Shown: piece by piece, positions 8,540 to 17,196 of the stretch | Layout of the letters: each line of letters begins with the position of its first letter | Numbering within the stretch: the first letter of the stretch is position 1 | Assembly: GCF_016734805.1 (NCBI RefSeq) | Contig: NZ_JAERQG010000001.1 | Coordinates: forward strand, 1,488,001 to 1,552,000 | DNA: 64,000 nt | Direction: 5' to 3' | DNA from: Marivirga atlantica | Lineage (GTDB): Bacteria; Bacteroidota; Bacteroidia; Cytophagales; Cyclobacteriaceae | Made by a program: the position numbers and the translations under genes | Notes under the pieces: model-generated | What the model was told of the DNA's origin: nothing | Seen by the model: the letters and a program-made list of their open reading frames with translations, nothing else | Databases searched by the model: none

Positions 8540-9047
8540 TGTTTATTTTTGTTAAAGTATCCTTATTAAGAATTAGCAGATTAGGGTTAAGTAATTGAAA
8601 TTTTATAGTATCTAGAATTCTATTTCCTTTTCTATCAAAATTTGAATCTATGATTAAATATTGAGTAGAATTTTTATTGTAAACCCAAAAACTGTTGTTG
8701 CTTGCAGTCCATTTGGGGTCTTCTCTAGAGGAGATGTCATTAGAATCTATTTGATAAAGAGAGATAATACCGTGCTTTTCATTGTCAAAGTATATCTCCA
8801 AAACATCTTTTTTTGAGCTAGGTTTTACAGATATTATTGAATCTTGAATGTGGGTAATAATTACAATTCCAGAGTCTGTTTGAATACTAGTTTTAATTAT
8901 TCCATTTAGACCGGATTCAATACTTATTGTATCTGAGACATATTCCATATTATTGCTGAAAGCCCAAACGCCAGAAATCTCATTTGAGGGTTTTTTTGAA
9001 CAGCCAAAATTGATAATTAGTAATAAAATGAATGGTGATTTTCGCAT
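8532..9047 (-). CDS. Lipoprotein-like exported protein, unknown function
   Basis: A 171-residue protein with a short hydrophobic N-terminus, FILLLIINFGCSKKPS, consistent with a lipoprotein (Cys16). The body shows repeated short strands with Asp/Ser/Ile (SIESGLNGIIKTSI, DSIISVKPSS), reminding of lipocalin-like or beta-sandwich lipoproteins, but no family was recognised. Its TAA stop (8532-8534) is formed by the GTTA of the cassette core itself, so the gene uses every base of the cassette. Core match GTTAGGGCT with AGCTCTAAC is 8 of 9. Confidence 0.7.
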   Translation of the reverse strand: MRKSPFILLLIINFGCSKKPSNEISGVWAFSNNMEYVSDTISIESGLNGIIKTSIQTDSGIVIITHIQDSIISVKPSSKKDVLEIYFDNEKHGIISLYQIDSNDISSREDPKWTASNNSFWVYNKNSTQYLIIDSNFDRKGNRILDTIKFQLLNPNLLILNKDTLTKINKP

Positions 9048-9053
9048 TGTATG

Positions 9054-9174
9054 AGCTCTAACGACCAGCTAAAATGAGTATGCACTAAAGTTGCAAAAAG
9101 CGCTAAAGTTTCAGATTTGCAATATCCTTTCAAAGAGCTCAATTCACATATTCATTTTAGTGTTTGTTAGATTT
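9054..9174 (-). repeat. attC-like site, short class
   Basis: AGCTCTAAC core at 9054-9062, then arm CTAAAATGAGTATG; right arm CATATTCATTTTAG and core GTTAGATTT (9166-9174). About 121 bp. On its right is the only plus-strand array gene. Confidence 0.82.
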
Positions 9175-9224
9175 TGTTTTTAATAATACAAATATATGTT
9201 AAATTTGTGTTCATATTTAACATA
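9172..9224 (+). promoter_or_regulatory. Promoter and operator-like palindrome of the Fic gene
   Basis: TTTTG (9172-9176) and TAAATTTG (9200-9207) fit the Bacteroidota -33 TTTG / -7 TAnnTTTG promoter pattern, with somewhat long spacing. An inverted repeat, TATGTTAAAT then ATTTAACATA, overlaps the -7 box and a further ATTTAAC copy follows, suggesting repressor binding. The -33 box touches the cassette core. Confidence 0.5.
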
Positions 9225-9230
9225 TTTAAC

Positions 9231-10544
9231 ATGAAGTTTGAAAAACCTCCATTAGTTGATATTAATGAATTGATATTTAATGATAAAGAAATTGTTCATG
9301 AATTTTTCTCAAAAAAATTCGAAGATTTTTTTAAGCTAATTAATTCAAGGTACTTATACTGGGATGATTTTAAATACAGAAAGGATCTACCCTTTGATCC
9401 TGTGAAATCCTGGGCCTTACTTAAGTTAAATAGACGCTCAAATTATAAGAAGTTATCGTTTGGTCAATTTGATTTCTGTTTCAATTTGACAGAGTCTATT
9501 CAAAAAGATTTACATGAATTTGATTTAAAACTTGTAGGTGGCCTTTATAAGAGTCCCATTACTAGCTTTGAAAAGACTGAATATTTGAAGAATTCATTGC
9601 TCGAAGAGGCGATAGCAAGTTCACAAATTGAAGGTGCTGCAACCACCACCAAAGTGGCATGGGAGATGCTAAAATCAGGACGAAAACCAAGAAATGAGTC
9701 TGAGCAAATGATATTTAATAATTTACGAGGTATTAAGTTTATTGATGAAGAAGTTAAAAGTAGTCTTGATTTCAAACTGATTATTGAGGTGCACCGAATC
9801 ATGACTGCAAATACAAGTGCAGAGGATTGTGCAGGTTCATTTCGTGATGGACAAATTTACGTACAAGACCATATTGATGGTGAAATAGCTCATACCCCTC
9901 CAGAACATAAATTTGTCGAATCATTAATGGGTGAATTGTGCGATTTTGTCAATGAAGATAAAACATTTATTCATCCAATAATTAAGGCGTCAATTATTCA
10001 TTTTATGATTGGTTTTATTCATCCGTTTAAAGATGGTAATGGACGTACTGCAAGAGCTTTATTTTATTGGTTTCTGTTAAAAAAGGATTACAGTTTAATC
10101 AAAAGTATATCAATATCAAGAGCGATCCTAGATTCTAGGATACAATACGATAAAGCCTTCTTGAAAACTGAAAATGATGATAATGATCTGACATACTTTA
10201 TAATGTATTCCATAAAGAGTCTCAGAGTAGCTTTTGAAAGTTTGGTTCGTTACAGAGATAAAAAGAAGAATGAAAGAGAAAAGTCTAATTTGATAGCCTA
10301 TAAGTTGATAGAGAAGGGCTTGCATAAGCGTCAAGCGGATTTAATAGGTTATTTATACACTAAAGATTCAAACAGAGTAAATATTTCTTCTTACTCTCAA
10401 AAACATGATATTGTTAGACAAACAGCAAGGAAGGATTTAAATGACCTACAAAAGCTCGATCTTATAGAAGAAGAAAAAGAGGGGAGAAATGTTTTTTTTA
10501 AATTGACCTCACCTGAAAAAGTCGATATGTATCTGAATGCCTAA
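9231..10544 (+). CDS. Fic family protein (AMPylase-type) with C-terminal winged helix
   Basis: A 437-residue protein. The start at 9231 (MKFEKPPL) is preferred over one 57 bases upstream, which would run through the promoter region. A Fic_N-like region precedes the inhibitory-helix motif SSQIEG (about 129-134, pattern SxxxEG). The Fic active site HPFKDGNGRTAR lies near 264-275. The last about 80 residues (KHDIVRQTARKDLNDLQKL) look like a winged-helix DNA-binding domain. Such proteins transfer AMP to targets and often autoregulate or act as toxins. Its cassette (GTTAGATTT 9166, AAATCTAAC 10547) carries the gene opposite to all others. Confidence 0.93.
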   Translation: MKFEKPPLVDINELIFNDKEIVHEFFSKKFEDFFKLINSRYLYWDDFKYRKDLPFDPVKSWALLKLNRRSNYKKLSFGQFDFCFNLTESIQKDLHEFDLKLVGGLYKSPITSFEKTEYLKNSLLEEAIASSQIEGAATTTKVAWEMLKSGRKPRNESEQMIFNNLRGIKFIDEEVKSSLDFKLIIEVHRIMTANTSAEDCAGSFRDGQIYVQDHIDGEIAHTPPEHKFVESLMGELCDFVNEDKTFIHPIIKASIIHFMIGFIHPFKDGNGRTARALFYWFLLKKDYSLIKSISISRAILDSRIQYDKAFLKTENDDNDLTYFIMYSIKSLRVAFESLVRYRDKKKNEREKSNLIAYKLIEKGLHKRQADLIGYLYTKDSNRVNISSYSQKHDIVRQTARKDLNDLQKLDLIEEEKEGRNVFFKLTSPEKVDMYLNA

Positions 10545-10546
10545 TG

Positions 10547-10660
10547 AAATCTAACGGTTGGCTATGCTGCGTTGCAGCGTGCCAGACCGTTTTTTAGTTT
10601 TTTGAAAGGTAATAAAAAATCGGCCAAACGCTGTCCATGCAGTATAGCCAGTGTTGTGCA
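10547..10660 (-). repeat. attC-like site, short class
   Basis: AAATCTAAC core (10547-10555), arm GGCTATGCTGC, right arm GCAGTATAGCC, and core GTTGTGCA (10653-10660). About 114 bp, close in size to classical attC sites. Confidence 0.85.
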
Positions 10661-10664
10661 CAGT

Positions 10665-11096
10665 TTATTTTATTTTGAGATAGTTTTTGGCGTATTTATA
10701 ATTAAGTTCCACTTCATTGTATGCTTGTCCAGTCCGATTCCCAGGAAATACGGGTTCATCGAGTCTGTCAAGTGCAATTAAGATTTGAAAAACCGCAGTA
10801 CTTTTTTCATTTTCTAATTCAGATTTTAGCCAACTTTTTAAATTCGGAATCAGATTCTTGTCAAATGTTTTTGAAAGTGCCCAATAAGCAGCAATCCTGT
10901 CAGTTTCCTTTTCATATAATTCAGATTCTAGACCACTTATGATAAATTGCACTAGTTCTGCAGGCTTGTAGATTGTCAATTCAGATTCTTCAATTACCGA
11001 TTTTTCATACGCAGAATGCGAATATCCATTTGAATTCTCAATTATGAATGCTATTTCAGTGAACTGGTGATGTGAAAATTTGAGTATTAAGTTCAT
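10665..11096 (-). CDS. Cytoplasmic protein of unknown function, helical
   Basis: A 143-residue protein without signal peptide or membrane segment. The middle (AELVQFIISGLESELYEK, RIAAYWALSKTFDKNLIPNLKSWL, TAVFQILIALDRLDEP) reads as paired helices in the style of HEAT-like repeats, as seen in some immunity proteins. No family could be named. Single gene of its cassette; the core match GTTGTGCA / TGCACAAC is 8 bases. Confidence 0.65.
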   Translation of the reverse strand: MNLILKFSHHQFTEIAFIIENSNGYSHSAYEKSVIEESELTIYKPAELVQFIISGLESELYEKETDRIAAYWALSKTFDKNLIPNLKSWLKSELENEKSTAVFQILIALDRLDEPVFPGNRTGQAYNEVELNYKYAKNYLKIK

Positions 11097-11108
11097 GCGG
11101 CATAATTA

Positions 11109-11514
11109 TGCACAACGCCTGCATAAAACCCGTTTGCCGGAGCAAGCTATGAAATGGAAAACTAGCAATTTATGCGTTACCCAACAAGGCAGGTTGACAG
11201 AAAGAGGTGATGTCCACCTGGGGTAGGTAACATACAGTCCGCCCGATGGAGCTGGCAGGTAGCTACTATTTAAATTTCTTCGAGTCCCTTCTTAGGTCCA
11301 GCTAATGTCCCGTCCCGATACGGTAAGTTGAAACCTTAAATGCAAGTTTGACCTAAGCTGCTTTTAAATCCTACAATGTTTCGTCCTGCCCGTCCGGCAG
11401 GCGGGCCCGCTATGATGAAGCCTGCCCGAAGTGAAAGCATAAATTGCGGGACACTAGCAGAAAACTATACTATGAAATGAGTACGCAAATGGGGTTTATG
11501 TTATGTTGGCAGTA
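11109..11514 (-). repeat. attC-like site, long class with 20-bp palindromic insert (406 bp)
   Basis: TGCACAAC core (11109-11116), right core GTTGGCAGTA (11505-11514). Its ends are inverted copies, as in the other long sites. It has the same GC-rich 20-base insert (about 11387-11406) at the same internal place as the site at 8135. Confidence 0.85.
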
Positions 11515-11518
11515 GTAT

Positions 11519-11950
11519 TTATAGTTTACCTACTAAAACAACTGAACCTAAAGGAATAAGGATTAATAAAATAGTAAATATAATATCTCCCCAATGTAAT
11601 TTTCTATATTCACCTTGTTCCCAACTCGTCTGGTAGAATCCTGCTTGAATTGGTTCATTTCCAAAGATTTTTAGAAAGAAATATCTTAAAACAGAATATG
11701 TTAGCATAAAAATTAGGGGAGAATAAAGAAAATTAATAACACCATATTTCTGTTCTTTGAGATGTAGACTGTCACTTATGTTTATGCGAAGAGCTGCCAT
11801 AAGAAGTGAAATTAACAGGCAGGCAAAATACACTCGTTTTATTCTGAGTTTCTTATAGGATAAATATAATAGTAGACACAATACTGGGCCACCAAAAAGA
11901 AGAATTAAAACATACGAATATGCAAGAAACTCAAAAAGTTTTTCTTTCAT
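11519..11950 (-). CDS. Small membrane protein, unknown function
   Basis: A 143-residue protein with about four hydrophobic segments (residues 8-31, 40-55, 75-92 and 121-140). A charged loop with ample aromatic residues (FYQTSWEQGEYRKLHWGD) sits before the last segment. No known family recognised. Single gene of the cassette bounded by GTTGGCAGTA (11505) and TACTGCCAAC (11980), a perfect 10-base match. Confidence 0.7.
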   Translation of the reverse strand: MKEKLFEFLAYSYVLILLFGGPVLCLLLYLSYKKLRIKRVYFACLLISLLMAALRINISDSLHLKEQKYGVINFLYSPLIFMLTYSVLRYFFLKIFGNEPIQAGFYQTSWEQGEYRKLHWGDIIFTILLILIPLGSVVLVGKL

Positions 11951-11979
11951 TTGAAAATATCTAATTAGTATGATTTAAT

Positions 11980-12117
11980 TACTGCCAACGGTCTTGTGTA
12001 TGAGCAGTGGCGGATTTTTACGCGACTACTTTTCAGTTTACAATATACTTTAATTTATACAAAAACGGTTCGAGTTAACACTCAAACCGCTATTGCTTAT
12101 ACACGTTGTTGTGCATA
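11980..12117 (-). repeat. attC-like site, short class (best classical look-alike)
   Basis: Core TACTGCCAAC (11980-11989); arms GTGTATGAGCAGTGGCGG and CCGCTATTGCTTATACAC pair with few mismatches; a central AT-rich loop; right core GTTGTGCATA (12108-12117). Order and size match integron attC sites (R''-L''-loop-L'-R'). Confidence 0.88.
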
Positions 12118-12129
12118 GTGCTTTAATTT

Positions 12130-12498
12130 CTAATATGAAACAATGTCGATTAATAATCCACTTGGGTCGCTAATGGTAAAATGTTTACCATTGATAGGTT
12201 CTTCAACCAATTCTATCAGAATTGGAATTTCCAAGCTTTTAATCCGATGGTATTCATTTATTACGTTATCGACTTCAAATTGTAAAATAACTCCTTTATT
12301 GTTGTATTCTGGATGGAAAATAGCATTTACAAATGGTGAGTTTGGAACACAAAACATCAATTCATATTCTGGGTTCGTTCTATTTTGAAGAACAACAAAT
12401 CCTTCAGCACTCGATTTAACGTTAAAGTCGAAATATTTTAGATAAAATCTCTTGCATTCATCTACCTTACTCGTATATATTTCTGTGCTTAATCTCAT
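12130..12498 (-). CDS. VOC (glyoxalase/bleomycin-resistance) family protein, cytoplasmic
   Basis: A 122-residue vicinal-oxygen-chelate fold protein: YTSKVDECKRFYLKYFDF at the start, VILQFEVDNV in the middle and HFTISDPSGLLIDIVSY at the end, the usual betaalphabetabetabeta pattern. Possible metal ligands near the end are His and Glu/Asp but not all are evident. Its start overlaps the stop of the following paralogue by 4 bases. It lies third in a three-gene cassette downstream of an AraC regulator. Function may be antibiotic or electrophile binding; not assignable. Confidence 0.85.
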   Translation of the reverse strand: MRLSTEIYTSKVDECKRFYLKYFDFNVKSSAEGFVVLQNRTNPEYELMFCVPNSPFVNAIFHPEYNNKGVILQFEVDNVINEYHRIKSLEIPILIELVEEPINGKHFTISDPSGLLIDIVSY

Positions 12499-12944
12499 TC
12501 TGTTGGTTCGGTGTATTTCACTAAATCAATACCAATACCATTAGGGTCAACAATTGCGAAATGCCTATCACCCCAAGGCTCATCTCTCAGCTCAATTTCA
12601 ATTTTCACGCCTTTGCTTTTTAATTTTTCGTAGATGTCATCAACGTTTTCTACTTCAATAGTAAGGTAAGCTCCTTTTCCGTTGAAAGGACTTTGGAAAA
12701 TTGGCTTTTGACTTGGATGATTTGGCAATAAAAAACTCAATTGTGCTGATTTATCTGGTGTATGCAACAAAAGATAAAAGTCATTCTCAAAGGTTACTCC
12801 AAAATCCAAAACCGTTGTGTAAAACTCTTTGGTTTCCTTGATTTTTTCAGTGACAATTCCTGCGTTTAATTTCATTTTCTTTGGTGTTTGTGCATTCACA
12901 GAGCATATTGTGAGTGTCAATGCAATTAATACTAATTTTTTCAT
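12495..12944 (-). CDS. VOC family protein with signal peptide
   Basis: A 149-residue paralogue of the neighbouring VOC protein, but with a clear Sec signal (MKKLVLIALTLTICSVNAQ). The mature part begins KKMKLNAGIVTEKIKETKEFY and ends HFAIVDPNGIGIDLVKY. The stop overlaps the start of the cytoplasmic paralogue by 4 bases, so the two are translationally linked, one exported and one internal. An exported VOC protein is uncommon. Confidence 0.85.
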   Translation of the reverse strand: MKKLVLIALTLTICSVNAQTPKKMKLNAGIVTEKIKETKEFYTTVLDFGVTFENDFYLLLHTPDKSAQLSFLLPNHPSQKPIFQSPFNGKGAYLTIEVENVDDIYEKLKSKGVKIEIELRDEPWGDRHFAIVDPNGIGIDLVKYTEPTE

Positions 12945-13011
12945 TTTTAAAGATTTAACACACTAAAAGTAAAGAGGTAACTTACCGAGGAATTGTAAAA
13001 ATCGGACAAAC

Positions 13012-13839
13012 TTAATTGAATGCTTCTGAAGGTGTCACGCCATAAAATGTTTTGAAGTTTTTAATGAAATGGGCTTGGTCAAAAAAACCAACGTCAAAGT
13101 ACAGTTTGTTTTCTTTTAAACGTTGTTTTGATGGTTTTGCACTCAAAATATGCTGGAAACGCACAACGTTGCTAAATGATTTTGCAGTTGTGCCGATATA
13201 AAAGTTGAAAATTCTGCGAAGTTGTCTTGGACTTAAACCTGTATTTAGGTCTTTTTCCGTGTCTAAAAATCCATTCCTCTTGAAAATCAAGTTTAGTGAA
13301 TCCAAAAAACGGTGGTCATAGCTAATATCTTGGTTTTTTGAATATCCAATTATTTTATCATTTAATATTGCCCCAATTTTTTCAAATGAATCGGTTGGCT
13401 TTATTTCGGTATTAATCCATCCTGAAAAGTTGGGTAAAATTTTATTCAGTTCTTGGGATTGATTGCTTAAAGTCTTGGCATCGACTCCAAACAAATGTGT
13501 AAAAGCAGAAGGCAAAAATCGAATACCGATATAGTCAAATTCTTTCCCGATTGAGAACTGAACGAACTTTCTGCAAAATCCCATCGCAAAGTTTTCAGTC
13601 GGTTTTTTATGGTCAAAAAAGATGTCAATACACCCGTCAGAAACTACTCGGTAATTATAATCGCTTTTTAAAGGCTTTTGTGTTTTGAGTTGCCAAAAGC
13701 AGTAAATGAAATCTTCAATTTCTTTATTTGGTTTTCTTTCCTGATAACTTATTTCGTTATTGTTAGCCGAAACTGTTGGTTGAATCGGTTTGTAGTATTC
13801 TCTTATGGTTTTTAGTTCATTCACTGCGTTTTTTCGCAT
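13012..13839 (-). CDS. AraC family transcriptional regulator
   Basis: A 275-residue regulator. The chosen start (MRKNAVNELK) ends one base before the cassette core; longer in-frame versions would be encoded by the attC-like site. The N-terminal sensor domain (VVSDGCIDIFFDH, FDYIGIRFLPSAF) is of the kind fused to AraC domains in Bacteroidota. The two HTH units are at GLSPRQLRRIF and DVGFFDQAHFIKNFK, with the family ending FYGVTPSEAF. It is first in a three-gene cassette with two VOC genes and probably controls them. Confidence 0.9.
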   Translation of the reverse strand: MRKNAVNELKTIREYYKPIQPTVSANNNEISYQERKPNKEIEDFIYCFWQLKTQKPLKSDYNYRVVSDGCIDIFFDHKKPTENFAMGFCRKFVQFSIGKEFDYIGIRFLPSAFTHLFGVDAKTLSNQSQELNKILPNFSGWINTEIKPTDSFEKIGAILNDKIIGYSKNQDISYDHRFLDSLNLIFKRNGFLDTEKDLNTGLSPRQLRRIFNFYIGTTAKSFSNVVRFQHILSAKPSKQRLKENKLYFDVGFFDQAHFIKNFKTFYGVTPSEAFN

Positions 13840-13975
13840 TATGCACAACGTTTTGCATATGGCTTGTGGCGGTTTCGAAGCACTTTCCTGTCCACCGAAA
13901 CCAAAGTTGGCTACGGAGCGAAAACCTTGATGGCAGCCGTTCACCCGCCATAAGCTATATGCGTTGTTGTGGGTA
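13840..13975 (-). repeat. attC-like site, short class
   Basis: TATGCACAAC core (13840-13849), arms TGCATATGGCTTGTGGCGG and CCGCCATAAGCTATATGC, right core GTTGTGGGTA (13966-13975). A strong foldback of about 136 bp. Confidence 0.88.
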
Positions 13976-13982
13976 GTTTTTT

Positions 13983-14645
13983 TTAAATTTCGTCAAGCTC
14001 TTTTTTAATTTCTATGACAAGTTGTTCATGTACTTCATTGATCATTGAACCCAATGATTGTAAATCTTGATTCTGTTTATCAATCAAAGCTTGATTGTTA
14101 GAGATTATGTTATTTCCCATGCTTCTTAACATGTCCGCACTCCTCTCAAATGAGATGTCATACAACTGGTCAAGTTTGTCTAAATAGCCTTGAACCTTAT
14201 CATTGGCGATTAATCTTATGGTCTTGGTTTCAGCTCTGAGTCTTACTAAGTTCTCATTGCTTTTAGAAAGCATTGGGTTAAGACTTGATGTAAAATTGTT
14301 TAATACTTCAAGTTCTCTTTCTTTGTCGCCATTTGCAGATAAAAAGTCCTTGTTAAATGTATCTACAATTGGAAAGAAGTCTCTGTAGAAGCTGTCGTTT
14401 CCCGATTTTCCAAATTCGTCAATTAAGTTGAAGTATTTGAAATATTGCTCTTTCTTTGATTCATACTTATACTTCCTTTTTTCAATGTCAAGTTTGTAAT
14501 CTGAAATGATACGCTCTTTTTCTTCTGTCAGTCGCTTAATATCACCCAATAAAGCCTTGTTTTTCCCTTTTTCTTTAAAATAGGAAATTAGATAACCTGA
14601 GATAAAGGAGCCAATCGCCCCAAGTATTATTTCTGTTAGTGTCAT
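13983..14645 (-). CDS. Membrane-anchored coiled-coil protein, unknown function
   Basis: A 220-residue protein. The start at 14645 (MTLTEIILGAIGSFISGYLI) gives one N-terminal membrane segment with the rest cytoplasmic. Residues about 25-70 (KEKGKNKALLGDIKRLTEEKERI) are a charged coiled coil, and more helices follow to the C-terminus. No enzyme motif. An earlier start would add six residues from the cassette core and is less likely. Core match GTTGTGGGTA / TACCCACAAC is perfect. Confidence 0.75.
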   Translation of the reverse strand: MTLTEIILGAIGSFISGYLISYFKEKGKNKALLGDIKRLTEEKERIISDYKLDIEKRKYKYESKKEQYFKYFNLIDEFGKSGNDSFYRDFFPIVDTFNKDFLSANGDKERELEVLNNFTSSLNPMLSKSNENLVRLRAETKTIRLIANDKVQGYLDKLDQLYDISFERSADMLRSMGNNIISNNQALIDKQNQDLQSLGSMINEVHEQLVIEIKKELDEI

Positions 14646-14654
14646 TTTTTTAAT

Positions 14655-15040
14655 TACCCACAACGCCTACATAAAACATGTTTGCCGGAGCAAGCTATGA
14701 AATGGAAAACTAGCAATTTATGCGGTATCCAACAAGGCAGGCTGACAGAAAGAGGTGATGTCCCCTTGGGTAGGTAACAAACAGTCCGCCCGATGGAGCT
14801 GGCAGGTAGCTACTATTTAAATTTCTTCGAGTCTGTTCTTAAGTACAGCTAATGTCCTGTCCCGATACAGCTAGCAAACACCTTGAATGCAAGCCTGGCC
14901 TTAGATGCTTTTTAATCCTACAATGTCATGTCCCGCTACTCTGATGCCAGAACAAAGCGATAGCATAAATTGCGGGACAACTGGCACAGAGCGTGCTATG
15001 AAATGAGTAAGCAAATGGGATTTATGTTATGTTAGCATGA
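14655..15040 (-). repeat. attC-like site, long class (386 bp)
   Basis: TACCCACAAC core (14655-14664), then the CATAAAACATGTTTGCC arm; right arm GCAAATGGGATTTATG and core GTTAGCATGA (15031-15040). The middle resembles the site at 11109 without its GC-rich insert. Confidence 0.85.
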
Positions 15041-15048
15041 GTTTAATG

Positions 15049-15399
15049 CTACTTGAAGATTGTAATGATTAAGAGGTTTATCCCCCTAATAAGGAATATC
15101 CCATAAAACATGAATAAAAATATCCAGTTCAACTTTTGAATAATCTGATTGTTCTTCTTAATAAAACGTAATGTAATAATAGTTAGACCTATAAGGGATA
15201 TTATAATGGAATAAACGTTCTTACCAAGATATTCCCATTCCCAATTTTCCTCTTTTGGATTTAGATTGTGTACTTTAATATACGTGTCTATGTTAGCATA
15301 AAAGTCTAAAATATCTATTGGCATAAAAATTAGCAACATTAATAAAATGTATGCAACTATACCTGTCAATATCAACTCTATTCTTAAACCTTTGCTCAA
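15049..15399 (-). CDS. Small membrane protein, unknown function
   Basis: A 116-residue protein with about three membrane segments (residues 8-30, 61-80 and 92-114) and a hydrophilic loop rich in Asn/Glu/Trp (NPKEENWEWEYLG). No family recognised. Single gene of the cassette GTTAGCATGA (15031) / TCATGCTAAC (15413), a perfect match. Confidence 0.7.
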   Translation of the reverse strand: MSKGLRIELILTGIVAYILLMLLIFMPIDILDFYANIDTYIKVHNLNPKEENWEWEYLGKNVYSIIISLIGLTIITLRFIKKNNQIIQKLNWIFLFMFYGIFLIRGINLLIITIFK

Positions 15400-15412
15400 A
15401 TTAATTACTGAT

Positions 15413-15650
15413 TCATGCTAACGCCAAGCTAAAATGCGTTTGCCACAATTAGCTGACGGAGTACTAAAGTAGTGAAGCCAAACCACACCTACAACTGTGA
15501 CCATAAACTAATGGCGCGGTAAAGGAAAAGGAGAGAAGCACACTTCCAGCTTAAGGGGCTAAAGACTTTTGAAGGTTTGGCGAGCGTTTATGTTATTGCT
15601 GAATTTGCTAGAAGCACTGAGCAAATGCATTTTAGGTTATGTTATGTAGA
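15413..15650 (-). repeat. attC-like site, medium class (238 bp)
   Basis: TCATGCTAAC core (15413-15422), arm GCTAAAATGCGTTTGCC, right arm GAGCAAATGCATTTTAGG, and core GTTATGTAGA (15641-15650). Its ends are related to the site at 17197, defining a separate medium class. Confidence 0.82.
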
Positions 15651-15655
15651 TCTTA

Positions 15656-16180
15656 TTATTCTCCTGTATGTATCCAAGAATATTGCTTGCCATCCCAAAT
15701 GATGAGATTGCTAGAGCCTTCTGATTGTCCCACTTGGATAGCGATATAATTTATCTCTATTCTTTCGCTGCCCTCTATGTCGAGGTCGTCCGTAAAAGTT
15801 GTCTTGTCTGCATATGGTTCTCGGTAAAGTTTCCAGAAGTCCATCCAGTCTAAATCTGTCATTTTATTGAATGTCTGGCCTGCAGCAAGGATATGAGTGC
15901 TTTTGTCCTCTCGATGTTTTATGATTATTCCGCTTTTACCAGTCTGGTTGTTCCTAACAAAGATTGCTATGTCTATCATCCCTTCGTTGTTGAAGTCAGC
16001 CTCGAGATAAAATGGATTTATTTTCTCATCGATTCTATATGATTGTCCTTTTGCTGAATCAACTACCTCAGCTCCAATCCAGTCAGGTAGCTTCTCTCTT
16101 GCTTCAAAGTCAGCCTCAATAGTTTGTCCAATGCTGAGGTTACTGATAAATATAAATGTGATTAAAAGAATTGATTTCAT
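15656..16180 (-). CDS. Exported protein of unknown function
   Basis: A 174-residue protein with a Sec signal peptide (MKSILLITFIFISNLSIGQ). The segment YLEADFNNEGMIDIAIFVRN resembles the Asp-rich calcium loop of FG-GAP/VCBS-type repeats, present once. The C-terminus (LIIWDGKQYSWIHTGE) is beta-rich. No family assigned. Single gene of cassette GTTATGTAGA (15641) / TCTACATAAC (16192). Confidence 0.72.
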   Translation of the reverse strand: MKSILLITFIFISNLSIGQTIEADFEAREKLPDWIGAEVVDSAKGQSYRIDEKINPFYLEADFNNEGMIDIAIFVRNNQTGKSGIIIKHREDKSTHILAAGQTFNKMTDLDWMDFWKLYREPYADKTTFTDDLDIEGSERIEINYIAIQVGQSEGSSNLIIWDGKQYSWIHTGE

Positions 16181-16191
16181 TTTGGAGGAAT

Positions 16192-16573
16192 TCTACATAA
16201 CGCCTGCATAAAACCCGTTTGCCGGAGCAAGCTATGAAATGGAAAACTAGCAATTTATGCGTTGTCAACCAAAGCAGGCTGACAGAAAGAGGTGATGTCC
16301 CCGTACGGTAGGTCCAAGTCGTCCCGCTGTTATTTGTGAAAAACTCAGTTGACTGCTTGTCTTGAAGTAGTTGTTTGAATGTGATGTCCTCCAGTCCTCC
16401 ATAGCTTGCAGGTTGAGTTGTAGTAGGCTTAACCTTAGCGGCTTTTAAATCCTACAATGTCTTGTCCCGCTATGATGAAGCCTGCCCGAATTGAAAGCAT
16501 AAATTGCGGGACACCTGCAGAAAACTTAGCTATGAAATGAGTAAGCAAATGGGGTTTATGCCATGTTAAGCAC
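16192..16573 (-). repeat. attC-like site, long class (382 bp)
   Basis: TCTACATAAC core (16192-16201), arm CATAAAACCCGTTTGCCGG, right arm GCAAATGGGGTTTATG and core GTTAAGCAC (16565-16573). Confidence 0.85.
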
Positions 16574-16575
16574 TT

Positions 16576-17187
16576 TTAGTATGGTTCTTTTCGAAAAAAC
16601 TGATCGTATAGAGTAATATAGTGGATCGCTATAATAAGTCTGATTTCAGGTTTACTAATATCATAACTTGAAGCTTTATAGGCTATATTTCCTACCATTG
16701 AAGGCGATATTCCATGTACTGCTAGTAATGCTTCATGATAGTATTTTATTCCTTCATTATATTTAGCGATATCTTTAAGAAGTAATTGAAATGAACCTTG
16801 AGTATTTAGATCAATGTATTTTAGGGTGTCACCTACATCGTGAGTCCAGGTTTTTCCAAATGCCCAGATTTCATTAAATACAACAGTATCTAACTCTGTA
16901 TATAGCCTATTCTGTTCAGAATATGGGTGTTTTATATAAACATCACCGGTTTCACTTTCTTTAAGAACTTTTGAAAAGAATGATTCATAACATTCTGCTA
17001 AATCTTTAGAAGTTTTCTCACAAAGCTCATTATCAAAAAAATCAAGAATCTTTTGCAGTTCTTTAATTTCTTGAATGCTAAAATGTCTGCTAATAACATC
17101 ACTAGATTCTAGTTTTGGAAATTCTGATTGCGCATTGCAGTATCCCAGAGAAATGAAAAACAAGAATATTATAAAAGCTTGATTCAT
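16576..17187 (-). CDS. Exported protein of unknown function
   Basis: A 203-residue protein with a Sec signal peptide (MNQAFIIFLFFISLGYCNAQ). The mature part is mostly helical (SIQEIKELQKILDFFDNEL, KYNEGIKYYHEALLAVHG) and contains two Cys near 56-65 that could pair. No recognised domain. Single gene of the cassette GTTAAGCAC (16565) / GTGCTTAAC (17197). Confidence 0.72.
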   Translation of the reverse strand: MNQAFIIFLFFISLGYCNAQSEFPKLESSDVISRHFSIQEIKELQKILDFFDNELCEKTSKDLAECYESFFSKVLKESETGDVYIKHPYSEQNRLYTELDTVVFNEIWAFGKTWTHDVGDTLKYIDLNTQGSFQLLLKDIAKYNEGIKYYHEALLAVHGISPSMVGNIAYKASSYDISKPEIRLIIAIHYITLYDQFFRKEPY

Positions 17188-17196
17188 GAATTCATT

